DNA of 64,000 bases from Vicinamibacterales bacterium (GCA_035699745.1 DASSPH010000097.1:16695-80694); one strand, 5' to 3'. Shown: positions 20,193-28,676, counted from the first letter of the stretch. A program made the numbers and translations. Notes: generated from the letters alone by a model not told the origin.

Positions 20193-20918
20193 ATGGCGAC
20201 GCTGCGCACACGCGATCTCACCAAGTCGTACAGCGGACGGACGGTAGTCAGAGGCGTCAACGTCGAGATCGCCTCCGGCGAGGTGATCGGGCTGCTCGGC
20301 GCCAACGGCGCGGGGAAGACCACGACGTTCTCGATGGTGGTCGGCCTGACGGCCCCCGACTCGGGCCGGGTGCTGCTCGACGGCATCGACGTCACGGATG
20401 ACCCGATGTACATCCGCGCGCGGAAAGGGATCGGTTATCTGCCCCAGGAGGCGTCCATCTTCCGCGGGCTGACGGTCGAGCAGAACATCATGGCGATCCT
20501 CGAGACGCTCGACCTCGACGGCTCGGGCCGGCGGACCCGCCTGCGCGAACTGCTCGCCGAGCTGGACCTCACCCGGCTCGCGAAGTCTCCGGCCTACACG
20601 CTGTCGGGCGGCGAGCGGCGCCGCGTCGAAATCACCCGCGCGCTCGTGATCTCCCCCAAGTTCATGCTCCTGGACGAGCCGTTCGCCGGCATCGACCCCA
20701 TCGCCGTGACCGACATCCAGAAGATCATCTTCCACCTCAAGTCGCGCGGCATCGGGGTGCTGATCACCGACCACAACGTTCGGGAAACACTGCGGATCAC
20801 CGACCGCGCCTACATCGTCCACGACGGCGTGATCTTCAAGAGCGGCACGCCCCGCAGCCTGGCCGACGACGAGGAGGTGAAGCGCATTTACCTCGGTGCG
20901 GACTTCCGGTTGGACTAG
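20193..20918 (+). CDS. lptB: LPS export ABC transporter ATP-binding protein
   Basis: Cytoplasmic ATPase that powers LptFG extraction of lipopolysaccharide from the inner membrane. The 241-residue protein has Walker [13 protein letters not shown]-loop LPQEASIF, signature [10 protein letters not shown], Walker [14 protein letters not shown] and the H-loop [12 protein letters not shown]. The phrase [20 protein letters not shown] is characteristic of LptB. It starts directly after the upstream stop codon with no gap. Its permease partner is the fused LptF-LptG at 39.6 kb. Confidence 0.95.
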   Translation: MATLRTRDLTKSYSGRTVVRGVNVEIASGEVIGLLGANGAGKTTTFSMVVGLTAPDSGRVLLDGIDVTDDPMYIRARKGIGYLPQEASIFRGLTVEQNIMAILETLDLDGSGRRTRLRELLAELDLTRLAKSPAYTLSGGERRRVEITRALVISPKFMLLDEPFAGIDPIAVTDIQKIIFHLKSRGIGVLITDHNVRETLRITDRAYIVHDGVIFKSGTPRSLADDEEVKRIYLGADFRLD

Positions 20919-20948
20919 AATCGAAGGGTAGGCCCGTTTACAGACCAC

Positions 20949-22409
20949 ATGGCGATTTCGCAGAAGCTCCATACCAAGCTCGTTCAGAAGCTCATCCTGA
21001 CGCCGTCGCTGCAGCAGGCCATCAAACTGCTGCCGATGTCGACCCTCGAGCTGGCGGATCTCCTGAACCAGGAGATGGTCGAAAACCCCCTGCTCGAGGA
21101 GGTGCCGACCGAGGAACTGCAGCCCGCGGAACAGCAGGCGCAGAACGAGAAGGCCGACGCCGAGAAGACCGGCGCGGAGAAGAGCGACCAGTGGGACGAC
21201 GCGGACTACGAGTACTTCTTCGGCGACTACCTGGACGACGGCTACAAGTCGCGCGCGCCGTCAGAGGTCAAGGAGCTGCCGCCGATCGAGAACACGCTCT
21301 CCTCGGCCTCGTCGCTGTCGGACCACCTGATGTGGCAGTTGTCGCTGCAGACCGAGAACGAGCAGCTGCGCGATCTCGGCGAGAAGGTGCGGGAGATCGG
21401 CCAGGCCATCATCGGCAACCTGGACGACGACGGCTATCTGGTCGCGTCGGTCGAGGAGATCGCGGCGATGGGCGACTGGCCGGTGTCGGACGTCGAGCGC
21501 GTCCTGCAGCACGTCCAGACGTTCGATCCGATCGGCGTCTGCGCCCGTGACCTGCAGGAATGCCTGTGGCTGCAGATCAAGCAGCTGGGGCTGGAGGGAA
21601 CGCCGACCGAGAAGATCGTGACCGAGCACCTGCGCCTGCTGCAGAACCACCAGGTGCCGGAGATCGCCCGCCGCATGGGAATGCCGATCGAGGATCTGAA
21701 GGAGCACATCGAGATCATCCGCAACCTCGATCCGAAGCCGGGCAGCCGCTACAACCCGCAGCAGTCGCAGTACGTCATCCCCGACGTCTACGTCGTGAAG
21801 GTCGAGGATCAGTACGTGGCGATGCTCAACGAGGAAGGGCTCCCGCAGCTGCGCATCAGCCCGACCTACCGGCGCCTGCTCGACAAGAACGTCGGCGGCA
21901 CGCCCGAGAACAACGAGACCCGGGCCTACGTGAAAGACAAGTTCCGTTCGGCGCTCTGGCTGATCAAGTCGGTGGATCAGCGGCAGAAGACGATCCAGAA
22001 GGTCGCCAACAGCATCATCAACTTCCAGCGCGAGTTCCTCGATCACGGCATCGAGTACCTCCGGCCGCTGGTGCTGCGCGACGTCGCCAACGACATCGGC
22101 ATGCACGAGTCCACCGTCAGCCGCGTCGTCAACAACAAGTACATGCACACGCCGCAGGGCGTGTTCGAGCTGAAGTACTTTTTCCACAGCGGCATCAGCA
22201 GCTCCTACGGCGACAGCGTCTCGTCGGTGACCATCAAGCAGCGGATCCGCAAGATCATCGAGAACGAGGATCCGCGCAAGCCGCTCAGCGACTCGAAGAT
22301 CGTCAGCATCCTGCAGAAGGAAGGGCTCATGCTGGCGCGGCGCACCATTGCCAAGTACCGCGAGGAACTGAAGATCCCGACCTCGAACCAGCGAAAGGTT
22401 CTCTATTAG
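20949..22409 (+). CDS. rpoN: RNA polymerase sigma-54 factor
   Basis: Alternative sigma factor that recognises -24/-12 promoters and needs AAA+ activators. The 486-residue protein has the glutamine-rich activator-contact region I (LILTPSLQQAIKLLPMSTLE), an acidic region II (residues about 60-110), the core-binding domain and a helix-turn-helix (HESTVSRVVNNKYMHTP). The RpoN box ARRTIAKYREELKIPTSNQR lies at residues 463-482. It follows lptB by 30 bases and precedes hpf, the classic rpoN neighbourhood. Confidence 0.96.
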   Translation: MAISQKLHTKLVQKLILTPSLQQAIKLLPMSTLELADLLNQEMVENPLLEEVPTEELQPAEQQAQNEKADAEKTGAEKSDQWDDADYEYFFGDYLDDGYKSRAPSEVKELPPIENTLSSASSLSDHLMWQLSLQTENEQLRDLGEKVREIGQAIIGNLDDDGYLVASVEEIAAMGDWPVSDVERVLQHVQTFDPIGVCARDLQECLWLQIKQLGLEGTPTEKIVTEHLRLLQNHQVPEIARRMGMPIEDLKEHIEIIRNLDPKPGSRYNPQQSQYVIPDVYVVKVEDQYVAMLNEEGLPQLRISPTYRRLLDKNVGGTPENNETRAYVKDKFRSALWLIKSVDQRQKTIQKVANSIINFQREFLDHGIEYLRPLVLRDVANDIGMHESTVSRVVNNKYMHTPQGVFELKYFFHSGISSSYGDSVSSVTIKQRIRKIIENEDPRKPLSDSKIVSILQKEGLMLARRTIAKYREELKIPTSNQRKVLY

Positions 22410-22418
22410 ATCGCCCTC

Positions 22419-22958
22419 ATGCGCGTAGACATCACCGGCCGCCACATCGACATCACCCCGGGCCTGCGGCAGCTGATCGGCCGCCGGCTGGACAAGCTCG
22501 AACGCCTGCTCAACGATCGCGCCCTCTCCGCCACCGTCATCCTCACCAAGGAAAAGTACCGCTGCCGCACCGAGCTGGTCGTCCACGCCAAAGGGGACAA
22601 CATGCTCAGCGGCAACGGCGAAGGCAATGGCTGGCCGCTCTCGGTCCGCCAGGCGGTGGAGAAGGTCGAGCACCAGGCAGGCAAGTTGAAGTCGCGCTGG
22701 ACGGAGAGCAAGCGGCAGCGGGGAGGGGTGCGCGGCGCCAACGCCGCCAGCACCGCCGAGCCGCGGCGCCGCCCGGCCCGGCCGGCGCCCGTCCGCGCGA
22801 CCCGCTATGCCGTCAAGCCGATGTCGGTCGAAGACGCGGCGCTGCGCCTGGAGAGCGGCGGCGAGAGCTTCGTCGTCTTCCGCAACGCCGACACCGACGC
22901 GGTCAGCATCGTCCACCGGCGGAAGGACGGGTCACTGGGCCTCATCGAGCCCCAGTGA
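22419..22958 (+). CDS. hpf: Ribosome hibernation-promoting factor, long form
   Basis: Binds the 30S decoding channel of idle ribosomes; the long form also dimerises 70S ribosomes through its C-terminal domain. The 179-residue protein has an N-terminal HPF/YfiA domain (MRVDITGRHIDITPGLRQLI), a basic Arg/Pro/Ala linker (residues about 88-122) and the C-terminal dimer domain with KPMSVEDAALRLESGGESFV and the signature FVVFRNADT, ending GLIEPQ. It sits between rpoN and hprK. Its stop is followed within two bases by array C. Confidence 0.93.
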   Translation: MRVDITGRHIDITPGLRQLIGRRLDKLERLLNDRALSATVILTKEKYRCRTELVVHAKGDNMLSGNGEGNGWPLSVRQAVEKVEHQAGKLKSRWTESKRQRGGVRGANAASTAEPRRRPARPAPVRATRYAVKPMSVEDAALRLESGGESFVVFRNADTDAVSIVHRRKDGSLGLIEPQ

Positions 22959-22959
22959 C

Positions 22960-23136
22960 CATTGGCGAGTGGCGATTGGCGAGCGCCGATCGACGCATGA
23001 TGAGTGAAGATTGGCGATCGACGGATTGGCGAATGGCGATTGCCATGCCCCTACAATCGACAATCATCAACCCGTCGATCGACACTCCCCAATCGACACT
23101 CGTCGATCGCCAATCGCCACTCGCCACTCGGCAATG
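22960..23136. repeat. Phased 7-bp inverted array C (GATTGGC / GCCAATC) running into the hprK start codon
   Basis: It uses the same unit as array B, 11 kb away. Twelve left units at 22960-23044 (CATTGGC, GAGTGGC, GATTGGC and so on), a centre ATGCCCC, then twelve right units at 23052-23136 (for example CCCAATC, GACACTC, GCCAATC, GCCACTC). Both arrays include GATCGAC followed by the 8-mer GGATTGGC on the left and CGTCGATC on the right, and both end GGCAATG with the ATG of the next gene. It fills the whole gap between hpf and hprK. Confidence 0.9.
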
Positions 23137-24114
23137 ACCATGCCTGGCGTGCCGGTCGCAACGCTGCTGAAGGACCTGGCCGAGTACCGGGGCATCGACC
23201 TCGAGCTGGTCGCCGGCGCGGCCGGCCTCGACCGCCGCATCTCGAACCCCCATCCGCAGAAGACCGGCCTCGCCCTGTCGGGGTTCGACAAGTACCTGCG
23301 CGAGGGGCGCGTGCTGGTGCTCGGCGAGAGCGAGGTCCGCTTTCTCGAGTCGCTGGACTCGTCCGAGCGCACCGAGGTCGTCCGCCGGGTGCTGTCGCAC
23401 GCGCTGCCGTGCCTGGTGGTGACGGCCGGGTTCAGTCCGCCGCCGGAGCTCAGCGCGGAGGCGGACCGGGTCGGCCTGCCGCTGCTGCGCACCCGGGCGG
23501 CGACGCCGCTGGTGATGGCGCGGCTGTCCGCCGCGCTCGACACCCACCTCGCGCCGCGGACGGTGATTCACGGCGTGCTGATGGACATTCTCGGCCTCGG
23601 CGTGCTGATCATCGGCGAGAGCGGCATCGGCAAGAGCGAGTGCGCGCTGGACCTGGTCGTCCGCGGGCACCGGCTGGTGGCCGACGATACCGTCGAACTG
23701 CGCGTCCGCGCCGATTCCTACCTGCTCGGCAACTGTCCCGAGCTGACCCGCCACCACATGGAGATCCGGGGGCTCGGGCTGATCAACGTGCAGGACCTGT
23801 TCGGGGTCGCCTCGACGCGCCGGTCGAAGCGCGTCGAGCTGGTCGTGCAGCTCGAGCGGTGGGATCCGACCCGCGAGTACGACCGGCTCGGCATCGAGGA
23901 GGCCCACCACGAGTCGCTCGGCGTGCGGGTGCCGATGATCCGGATGCCGGTCGCACCCGGCCGCAACCTCGCCATTCTGGTGGAAGTGGCGGCGCGCAAC
24001 CAGCTGCTCCGCGCCGGGGGCCTGAACTCGGCGCGGCGGCTGGCCGAGCGGCTCGACGCGCGGCTGGCGAACGCGCACGAAGGCGCGGATCTCGAATTCG
24101 GCGATGACCTGTAG
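23134..24114 (+). CDS. hprK: HPr kinase/phosphorylase
   Basis: Bifunctional enzyme that phosphorylates HPr on Ser46 and removes it again, signalling metabolic state. The 326-residue protein has the HprK N-terminal domain, the catalytic-loop histidine in IHGVLMDILG, Walker A GESGIGKS at residues 161-168, VADDTVELRV and the signature HHMEIRGLGLINVQDLFG. The HPr encoded 2.5 kb downstream keeps Ser46, so kinase and target match. The ATG at 23134 is supplied by the last unit of array C; a second ATG at 23140 would remove two residues. Confidence 0.94.
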   Translation: MTMPGVPVATLLKDLAEYRGIDLELVAGAAGLDRRISNPHPQKTGLALSGFDKYLREGRVLVLGESEVRFLESLDSSERTEVVRRVLSHALPCLVVTAGFSPPPELSAEADRVGLPLLRTRAATPLVMARLSAALDTHLAPRTVIHGVLMDILGLGVLIIGESGIGKSECALDLVVRGHRLVADDTVELRVRADSYLLGNCPELTRHHMEIRGLGLINVQDLFGVASTRRSKRVELVVQLERWDPTREYDRLGIEEAHHESLGVRVPMIRMPVAPGRNLAILVEVAARNQLLRAGGLNSARRLAERLDARLANAHEGADLEFGDDL

Positions 24115-24189
24115 AGCGGGAAGCAGAGAGCGGTGAGCGGCAGGCGGACGGCGGCAGGCGGAACGCGGCGGACCGCGAAGGGCGTGCGG
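24113..24189. repeat. Phased 7-bp array K (NNNGCGG) over the rapZ start
   Basis: Eleven units in exact 7-base phase start at the hprK stop codon: AGAGCGG, GAAGCAG, AGAGCGG, TGAGCGG, CAGGCGG, ACGGCGG, CAGGCGG, AACGCGG, CGGACCG, CGAAGGG and CGTGCGG. Most share GCGG at the end. Both candidate GTG starts for rapZ (24133 and 24184) lie inside it. Unlike arrays B and C it has no reversed second half. Confidence 0.7.
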
Positions 24190-25098
24190 GAAAAGCGTCA
24201 TGCGGCGCGGCGCGCGGCGCGGACTGCGGTCGCATCGAGGTTCGTCGTCCTCACCGGGCTGTCGGGCTCGGGGAAATCGCAGGCGATCCGCGCGCTCGAG
24301 GATCTCGGATACTTCTGCGTGGACAACCTGCCGGTGGCGCTGCTGCCGATGCTGGCCGAGCTGACGCTGCGCGCCGGCAACGAGATCTCGCGCGCCGCGG
24401 TGGTGGTCGACGTGCGCGAGGGGAAGATGCTCGACGAGCTGCCGCGCGTGCTCAAGCGGCTGCGCGCCATGCCGCGGCTGCACCCGGTGCTGATCTTCCT
24501 CGACGCGGCGGACGACGCGCTGGTGCGCCGCTTCAGCGAGACGCGGCGGCCGCACCCGCTGGCGCCGAACCGGTCGGCGATCGAGGGCATCCGCGAGGAG
24601 CGGGCGCTGATGCGGCCGCTCCGCGCGCTGGCCGATCACGTGGTCGACACCTCGGCGATGACCGTGCACGAGCTGCGGCACGCGTTCCGCAACGTCGAGA
24701 GCGGGCGCTCGCCCGGCTCCCAGCTGGTGGTGACGGTGCTGAGCTTCGGATTCAAGCACGGCATCCCGGTAGACTCGGACCTGCTGTTCGACGTGCGGTT
24801 CCTGCCCAATCCCCATTTCGTGCCGAAGCTCCGGCCGCACACCGGCCGCGATCGGGAAGTCCGCGCCTTCCTGGACAAGGCCGACGCGACGCACGAGTTC
24901 CTCGAGCACACCCTGAACCTGCTGCGGTTCCTGGTGCCGCAGTACGTCGCCGAGGGGAAGAGCTATCTCACCGTCGGCATCGGCTGCACCGGCGGCCGCC
25001 ACCGATCGGTCATGATCGCCGAAGCGATCAAGAAAGGGCTCGCGGGACTCAAGGGGGTCCAGGCGCGGGTGCGACATCGTGACATCGCGATTGACTGA
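24133..25098 (+). CDS. rapZ: RapZ/YvcJ nucleotide-binding RNase adapter
   Basis: P-loop protein; in E. coli RapZ senses glucosamine-6-phosphate and guides RNase E to the GlmZ small RNA. Walker A is GLSGSGKSQAI near residue 42, followed by DLGYFCVDNLPVALLP. The C-terminal sensor domain has SFGFKHGIPVDSDLLFDVRFLPNP and the motif GCTGGRHRSV. The N-terminal 35 residues are basic and absent from typical RapZ proteins, which begin close to the strand FVVLTGLSG. Most of that extension is encoded by array K, so the true start may be the GTG at 24184. It sits in a conserved order between hprK and PTS genes. Confidence 0.92.
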   Translation: MSGRRTAAGGTRRTAKGVREKRHAARRAARTAVASRFVVLTGLSGSGKSQAIRALEDLGYFCVDNLPVALLPMLAELTLRAGNEISRAAVVVDVREGKMLDELPRVLKRLRAMPRLHPVLIFLDAADDALVRRFSETRRPHPLAPNRSAIEGIREERALMRPLRALADHVVDTSAMTVHELRHAFRNVESGRSPGSQLVVTVLSFGFKHGIPVDSDLLFDVRFLPNPHFVPKLRPHTGRDREVRAFLDKADATHEFLEHTLNLLRFLVPQYVAEGKSYLTVGIGCTGGRHRSVMIAEAIKKGLAGLKGVQARVRHRDIAID

Positions 25099-25206
25099 GA
25101 TGATGCGCCCGCCTACGCTCGTCGAGCTCCGGCGGGGTCTCGCCGGAGCCTCGGCGAAGGCGGAAGCGTGCAGGGGGGTCCGGCGGGGCGAAGCCCCCGG
25201 AAATAG
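25099..25206. other. GC-rich hairpin segment between rapZ and the EIIA gene
   Basis: No gene is seen here. The segment holds a perfect 8-bp hairpin, CTCCGGCG-GGGTCT-CGCCGGAG (about 25128-25149), and a second one built on GGGGGTCCGG and GCCCCCGG near 25174-25199. There is no T-run, so this does not look like a terminator. It could be a dispersed REP-like element or an RNA-processing site in the operon. Confidence 0.45.
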
Positions 25207-25638
25207 ATGAAGGTCGGAGTCGTCGTCGTGACGCATGGGCAACTCGCGACCGAGCTGCTGAACGCCGCCGAGATGATCGTCGGCGACCTGCCGCACTTCA
25301 CGGCAGTGTCGATCGGCTGGCACGACGACGTGGACAACGCCCGCGAGGAGATCGGGCGGGCGATCGCGCGCGTGCGCGAGAAGGCGGGGACGGCCGACGC
25401 GCCCGCCGGGGTGCTGGTGCTGGCGGACATGTTCGGCGGCACGCCGGCGAACCTCGGCGTCACCTTCCTCGAGAAGGACAATGTGGAAGTGATCACCGGC
25501 CTGAACCTGGCGATGCTGATGAAACTGGCGCGGCCGCTGAAGGACACCGACCTGCTGACGCTGGCGCGCGAGATTCGCGACCAGGGACGCAACGCCATCT
25601 GGGTGGCGTCCGATCTGCTGCGCGGGAATCAGCCATGA
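25207..25638 (+). CDS. PTS EIIA component, mannose/fructose (ManX) family
   Basis: Phospho-carrier domain of 143 residues that accepts phosphate from HPr. The phosphorylated histidine is His10 in VVVVTHGQLATELL, and the family motif LADMFGGTPANLG is present. No EIIB, EIIC or EIID gene is present, so this EIIA most likely has a regulatory role, as in proteobacteria where manX sits next to hprK, rapZ and ptsH. The stop overlaps the HPr start (ATGA). Confidence 0.9.
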   Translation: MKVGVVVVTHGQLATELLNAAEMIVGDLPHFTAVSIGWHDDVDNAREEIGRAIARVREKAGTADAPAGVLVLADMFGGTPANLGVTFLEKDNVEVITGLNLAMLMKLARPLKDTDLLTLAREIRDQGRNAIWVASDLLRGNQP

Positions 25639-25943
25639 CGGCGTGCGAGGTCCCGATTCTCAATCCGCTCGGCCTGCACGCGCGCGCGGCGGCGAAGTTC
25701 GTGCACACGGCCGGCGCGTTCGCGTCCCACATCCGCGTCGCCCGCGGCGAGCGCGAAGTGGACGGCAAGAGCATCATGGGACTGCTGCTGCTGGCCGCGG
25801 CGCATGGCAGCGCGATCCGGATCACCGCCGACGGGCCCGACGAGGCGCAGGCGATCGGCGCGCTGTGCGCGCTGATCGAGCGCGGCTTCGACGAGACCGC
25901 GGCGGGCGACGCGCCGCGCGCCGCGAGGGCGCAGGAGCAGTAG
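25635..25943 (+). CDS. ptsH: Phosphocarrier protein HPr
   Basis: Small cytoplasmic phosphocarrier of 102 residues. The EI-phosphorylated His15 is in GLHARAA and the HprK-regulated Ser46 is in GKSIMGLLLL, both at exactly the canonical positions. The C-terminus carries about 15 extra alanine- and charge-rich residues. It is translationally coupled to the EIIA gene and sits two bases before the EI start. Confidence 0.95.
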   Translation: MTACEVPILNPLGLHARAAAKFVHTAGAFASHIRVARGEREVDGKSIMGLLLLAAAHGSAIRITADGPDEAQAIGALCALIERGFDETAAGDAPRAARAQEQ

Positions 25944-25945
25944 CC

Positions 25946-27667
25946 GTGCAGCTGTCCGGCCTGGGGGTGTCGCCGGGAATCGGCATCGGCCGCGCGCTGG
26001 TGGTGACGCGGGGCACGCGCCGCCTGCGCTTCCGCATCCCCGAGCACCGCATCGCCGCCGAGCTCGAGCGGCTGCACCTGGCGCGCGACCGCGCCCGCGA
26101 GCAGCTGGCGCGGATCACGCAGCGCATCACCGACGCCGCCGGCACCGAGCACGCCTACATGTTCGAGGCGCAGCGGCTGATGCTCGACGATCCGATGCTG
26201 GTCGATCGCGCCGTCGAGATCGTCCGCGCCGATTGCCTCAACGCCGAGTCCGCGCTCGAGCGGGCGCACGACGAGATCGCGGCGCTCTTCGATCGCATCG
26301 ACGATCCGTATCTGCGCGAGCGCAAAGGGGACGTCGACGACGTCGTCGGGCGCCTGTGCATGAACCTCAGCGGCGGCGATCCGATCGAGATGTTCCGCGA
26401 TCTCGAAGGGCCGCTGGTGCTGGTGGCGGAGGAGCTGAGCCCGTCGCTCGTCGCCCAGCTGGATCTGCACCGGCTCGCCGGCTTCGTCACCGACGCGGGC
26501 AGCTGGACGTATCACACCGCGATCCTCGCCCGCTCGATCCACCTGCCGGCGGTGTCCGGCGTGCGCCACGCCAGCGGCGCCATCGCCCCCGGCGCGCTCG
26601 TCGCCGTCGACGGCTCGGCCGGTGAGGTGTGGATCGACCCGCCGCCGGCGCAGCTCGCCGAGCTGGAGGCGCGCTCCAAGCAGCGGCGCGCCTACGAACG
26701 ATCGCTCGATGACTATGCGGCGCTGCCGTCGGTCACGCTCGACGGCACGGCCATCCGCATCGAGGCGAACGTCGAGCTGCCCGAGGACGCGGCGCGCGCG
26801 CGCCAGCGCGGCGCCGAAGGGATCGGCCTGTACCGGTCCGAGTTCCTGCTCGCCGGAACGACCGCGACCGGTCTCGACGAAGACGCCCAGTACGCCGTCT
26901 ACCGGCAGCTGATCGAGGCGATGAACGGCGGGCGCGTCACCGTCCGCACGTTCGACGTCAGCGAAGGGCAGATGGGCCTCGCGCCCGACGACGGCCCGGC
27001 GCGCTCGCCGCTCGGCCTGCGCGGGCTGCGTCTGAGCCTGTCGTTCGAGGAGGTGTTTCAGGCGCAGCTGCGGGCGCTGCTGCGCGCGGCCGTGCACGGT
27101 CCGCTGCGCGTGATGTTCCCGTTCGTCACCGGCATCGAGGAGCTGCGCGCCGCCAGAGCCGCCGTGGCGCAGGCGGCGGCGACGCTGCGCGCCCGCGGCG
27201 TGTCGACGCCGCACGTGCCGATCGGCGTGATGATCGAAGTGCCCTCCGCGGCGCTGACGATCGATCTGCTTGCCGGAGAAGCGGACTTCGTCAGCATCGG
27301 CACCAACGATCTCATTCAATACACCCTGGCGGTGGACCGCAACGACGATCGGGTGTCGGGCATGTATGCGCCGCTGCACCCGGCGATCCTGCGCGTGCTG
27401 CGCCACGTCGCGCGCGGGGCGCGGCGCCGCGCGCTCCCGGTGTCGGTGTGCGGCGAGATGGCGGCGGATCCGGCGCTGCTGCCGCTGCTGGCCGGACTCG
27501 GCCTGCGCGAGTTCAGCATGACCCCGCTGGCGATCCCGATCGCCAAGCAGGTGGTGCGCGGGCTGCGGATCTCCGAGACCGCCCGCCTCGCCAGCCGCGC
27601 GCTGCGCGCCGCCACCGTCGCGGACGTCGAAGCGGTGCTCGCAGATGCGGCGGCGGTCAGGCGATAG
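25946..27667 (+). CDS. ptsI: PTS enzyme I (phosphoenolpyruvate-protein phosphotransferase)
   Basis: Autophosphorylates with PEP and passes the phosphate to HPr. The 573-residue protein starts at GTG 25946 (VQLSGLGVSPGIGIGRAL). The phospho-histidine, near residue 190, is in TYHTAILARSIHLPA. PEP-binding motifs are LYRSEFLL, SPLGLRGLRLSL, MFPFVTGIEELRAA, GVMIEVPSAAL, FVSIGTNDLIQY and the cysteine motif VSVCGEMAADP. One departure from the usual pattern is RTFDVSEGQM where most enzymes have RTLDIGGDK, so the basic residue of that loop is missing. It is the last gene of the PTS set. Confidence 0.92.
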   Translation: MQLSGLGVSPGIGIGRALVVTRGTRRLRFRIPEHRIAAELERLHLARDRAREQLARITQRITDAAGTEHAYMFEAQRLMLDDPMLVDRAVEIVRADCLNAESALERAHDEIAALFDRIDDPYLRERKGDVDDVVGRLCMNLSGGDPIEMFRDLEGPLVLVAEELSPSLVAQLDLHRLAGFVTDAGSWTYHTAILARSIHLPAVSGVRHASGAIAPGALVAVDGSAGEVWIDPPPAQLAELEARSKQRRAYERSLDDYAALPSVTLDGTAIRIEANVELPEDAARARQRGAEGIGLYRSEFLLAGTTATGLDEDAQYAVYRQLIEAMNGGRVTVRTFDVSEGQMGLAPDDGPARSPLGLRGLRLSLSFEEVFQAQLRALLRAAVHGPLRVMFPFVTGIEELRAARAAVAQAAATLRARGVSTPHVPIGVMIEVPSAALTIDLLAGEADFVSIGTNDLIQYTLAVDRNDDRVSGMYAPLHPAILRVLRHVARGARRRALPVSVCGEMAADPALLPLLAGLGLREFSMTPLAIPIAKQVVRGLRISETARLASRALRAATVADVEAVLADAAAVRR

Positions 27668-27755
27668 ACCGCGGGCGGCGCGGAGCCTGCCAAGCGCGCC
27701 GAATGGAGCGAGCGGCGACAAGAAATGACCTGGCTTGTCACGACAAGGAGCGATA

Positions 27756-28124
27756 GTGAGTGAACTGACGCGAGTGGAAAAGCCGTGGGGCTACGAGCTG
27801 CATTGGGCCAGGACCGATCGCTACGTCGGCAAGCTGATTCACGTCAACGCCGGCCACGCGCTCAGCCTCCAGTACCACAACCAGAAGGACGAGACGATCT
27901 TCCTGTGGTCGGGCCGGATGCTGTTCGAGATCGCCGAGGGGCACGAGGGCACGGCCGGCGGGCCGCTCACGCAGCGCGAGATGAAGCCGGGCGAAGCGGT
28001 GCACGTCACGCCGAAAACCGTCCACCGGATGACGGCGATCACCGACTGCGACATCTTCGAAGTCTCGACGCCGGAGCTGCAGGACGTGGTGCGGTTGGAG
28101 GATCGCTACGGCCGCCAGAGTTGA
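27756..28124 (+). CDS. Cupin protein, mannose-6-phosphate isomerase type II-like
   Basis: Single cupin domain of 122 residues with the phrase VEKPWGYELHW, typical of the C-terminal isomerase domain of mannose-1-phosphate guanylyltransferase/isomerase enzymes. The metal-binding cupin pattern is YHNQKDETIFLWSGRM and HVTPKTVHRMTAI. No guanylyltransferase domain is attached. I chose the GTG at 27756 because AAGGAG lies five bases upstream. It follows ptsI by 88 bases, where an inverted repeat CTTGTC-AC-GACAAG overlaps the ribosome binding site. It likely interconverts phosphorylated hexoses, but the substrate is inferred. Confidence 0.8.
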   Translation: MSELTRVEKPWGYELHWARTDRYVGKLIHVNAGHALSLQYHNQKDETIFLWSGRMLFEIAEGHEGTAGGPLTQREMKPGEAVHVTPKTVHRMTAITDCDIFEVSTPELQDVVRLEDRYGRQS

Positions 28125-28183
28125 CCTTTCGCCTCCGCCGGCGCCGCGGCGAGACCGCCGCGGTCCCGGGGCAGGCGGCTTTC

Positions 28184-28204
28184 AGCAGCCTGGAGCGGGC
28201 TGCT
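28184..28204 (+). promoter_or_regulatory. Hairpin in the ssb leader
   Basis: A perfect 7-bp stem (AGCAGCC pairing with GGCTGCT) with a 7-base loop, 20 bases before the ssb ATG and just before its GGGGAGAAG ribosome binding site. It is not followed by T residues, so it is more likely a leader structure than a terminator. Function is unknown. Confidence 0.35.
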
Positions 28205-28223
28205 TCAACGGGGAGAAGAACGT

Positions 28224-28676
28224 ATGGGCAGTGTGAACAAAGTCATCCTGGTGGGCAATCTCGGGCGCGACGCGGAACTCCGCTACACGCCGGGCGGCGC
28301 GCCCGTGGCGACGCTGAACCTCGCCACGACGGAGGTGTGGAACGACAAGGCGTCGGGCCAGAAGCAGGAGAAGACGGAATGGCACCGCATCGTCCTGTGG
28401 GGCAAGTCCGCGGAGTCGCTGTCTGAGTACCTGACGAAGGGGAAGCAGATCTTCGTCGAAGGGCGGCTGCAGACGCGGAAGTGGCAGGACAAGGACGGCC
28501 ACGAGAAATACACCACCGAGATTCGCGCCGATCGCATCACGCTGCTCGGCGGCGGCGGCGGAGGCGGCCCTCGCGCCCAGCAGCAGCGGAGCGCCGGAGC
28601 CGGCGCGCCCGGCGGCGATCACGAGCCGATGGGCGAGCCGATTCACGACCTCACGGACGACGACATTCCGTTCTGA
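28224..28676 (+). CDS. ssb: Single-stranded DNA-binding protein
   Basis: Coats single-stranded DNA and recruits repair proteins. The 150-residue protein has an OB fold starting [21 protein letters not shown], the core [16 protein letters not shown], a Gly/Ala/Gln-rich linker (residues about 108-138) and the conserved acidic tip DDDIPF at the C-terminus, which docks RecJ, RecQ and others. RecJ is also encoded in this window. It converges on cpoB with a gap of seven bases. Confidence 0.96.
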   Translation: MGSVNKVILVGNLGRDAELRYTPGGAPVATLNLATTEVWNDKASGQKQEKTEWHRIVLWGKSAESLSEYLTKGKQIFVEGRLQTRKWQDKDGHEKYTTEIRADRITLLGGGGGGGPRAQQQRSAGAGAPGGDHEPMGEPIHDLTDDDIPF

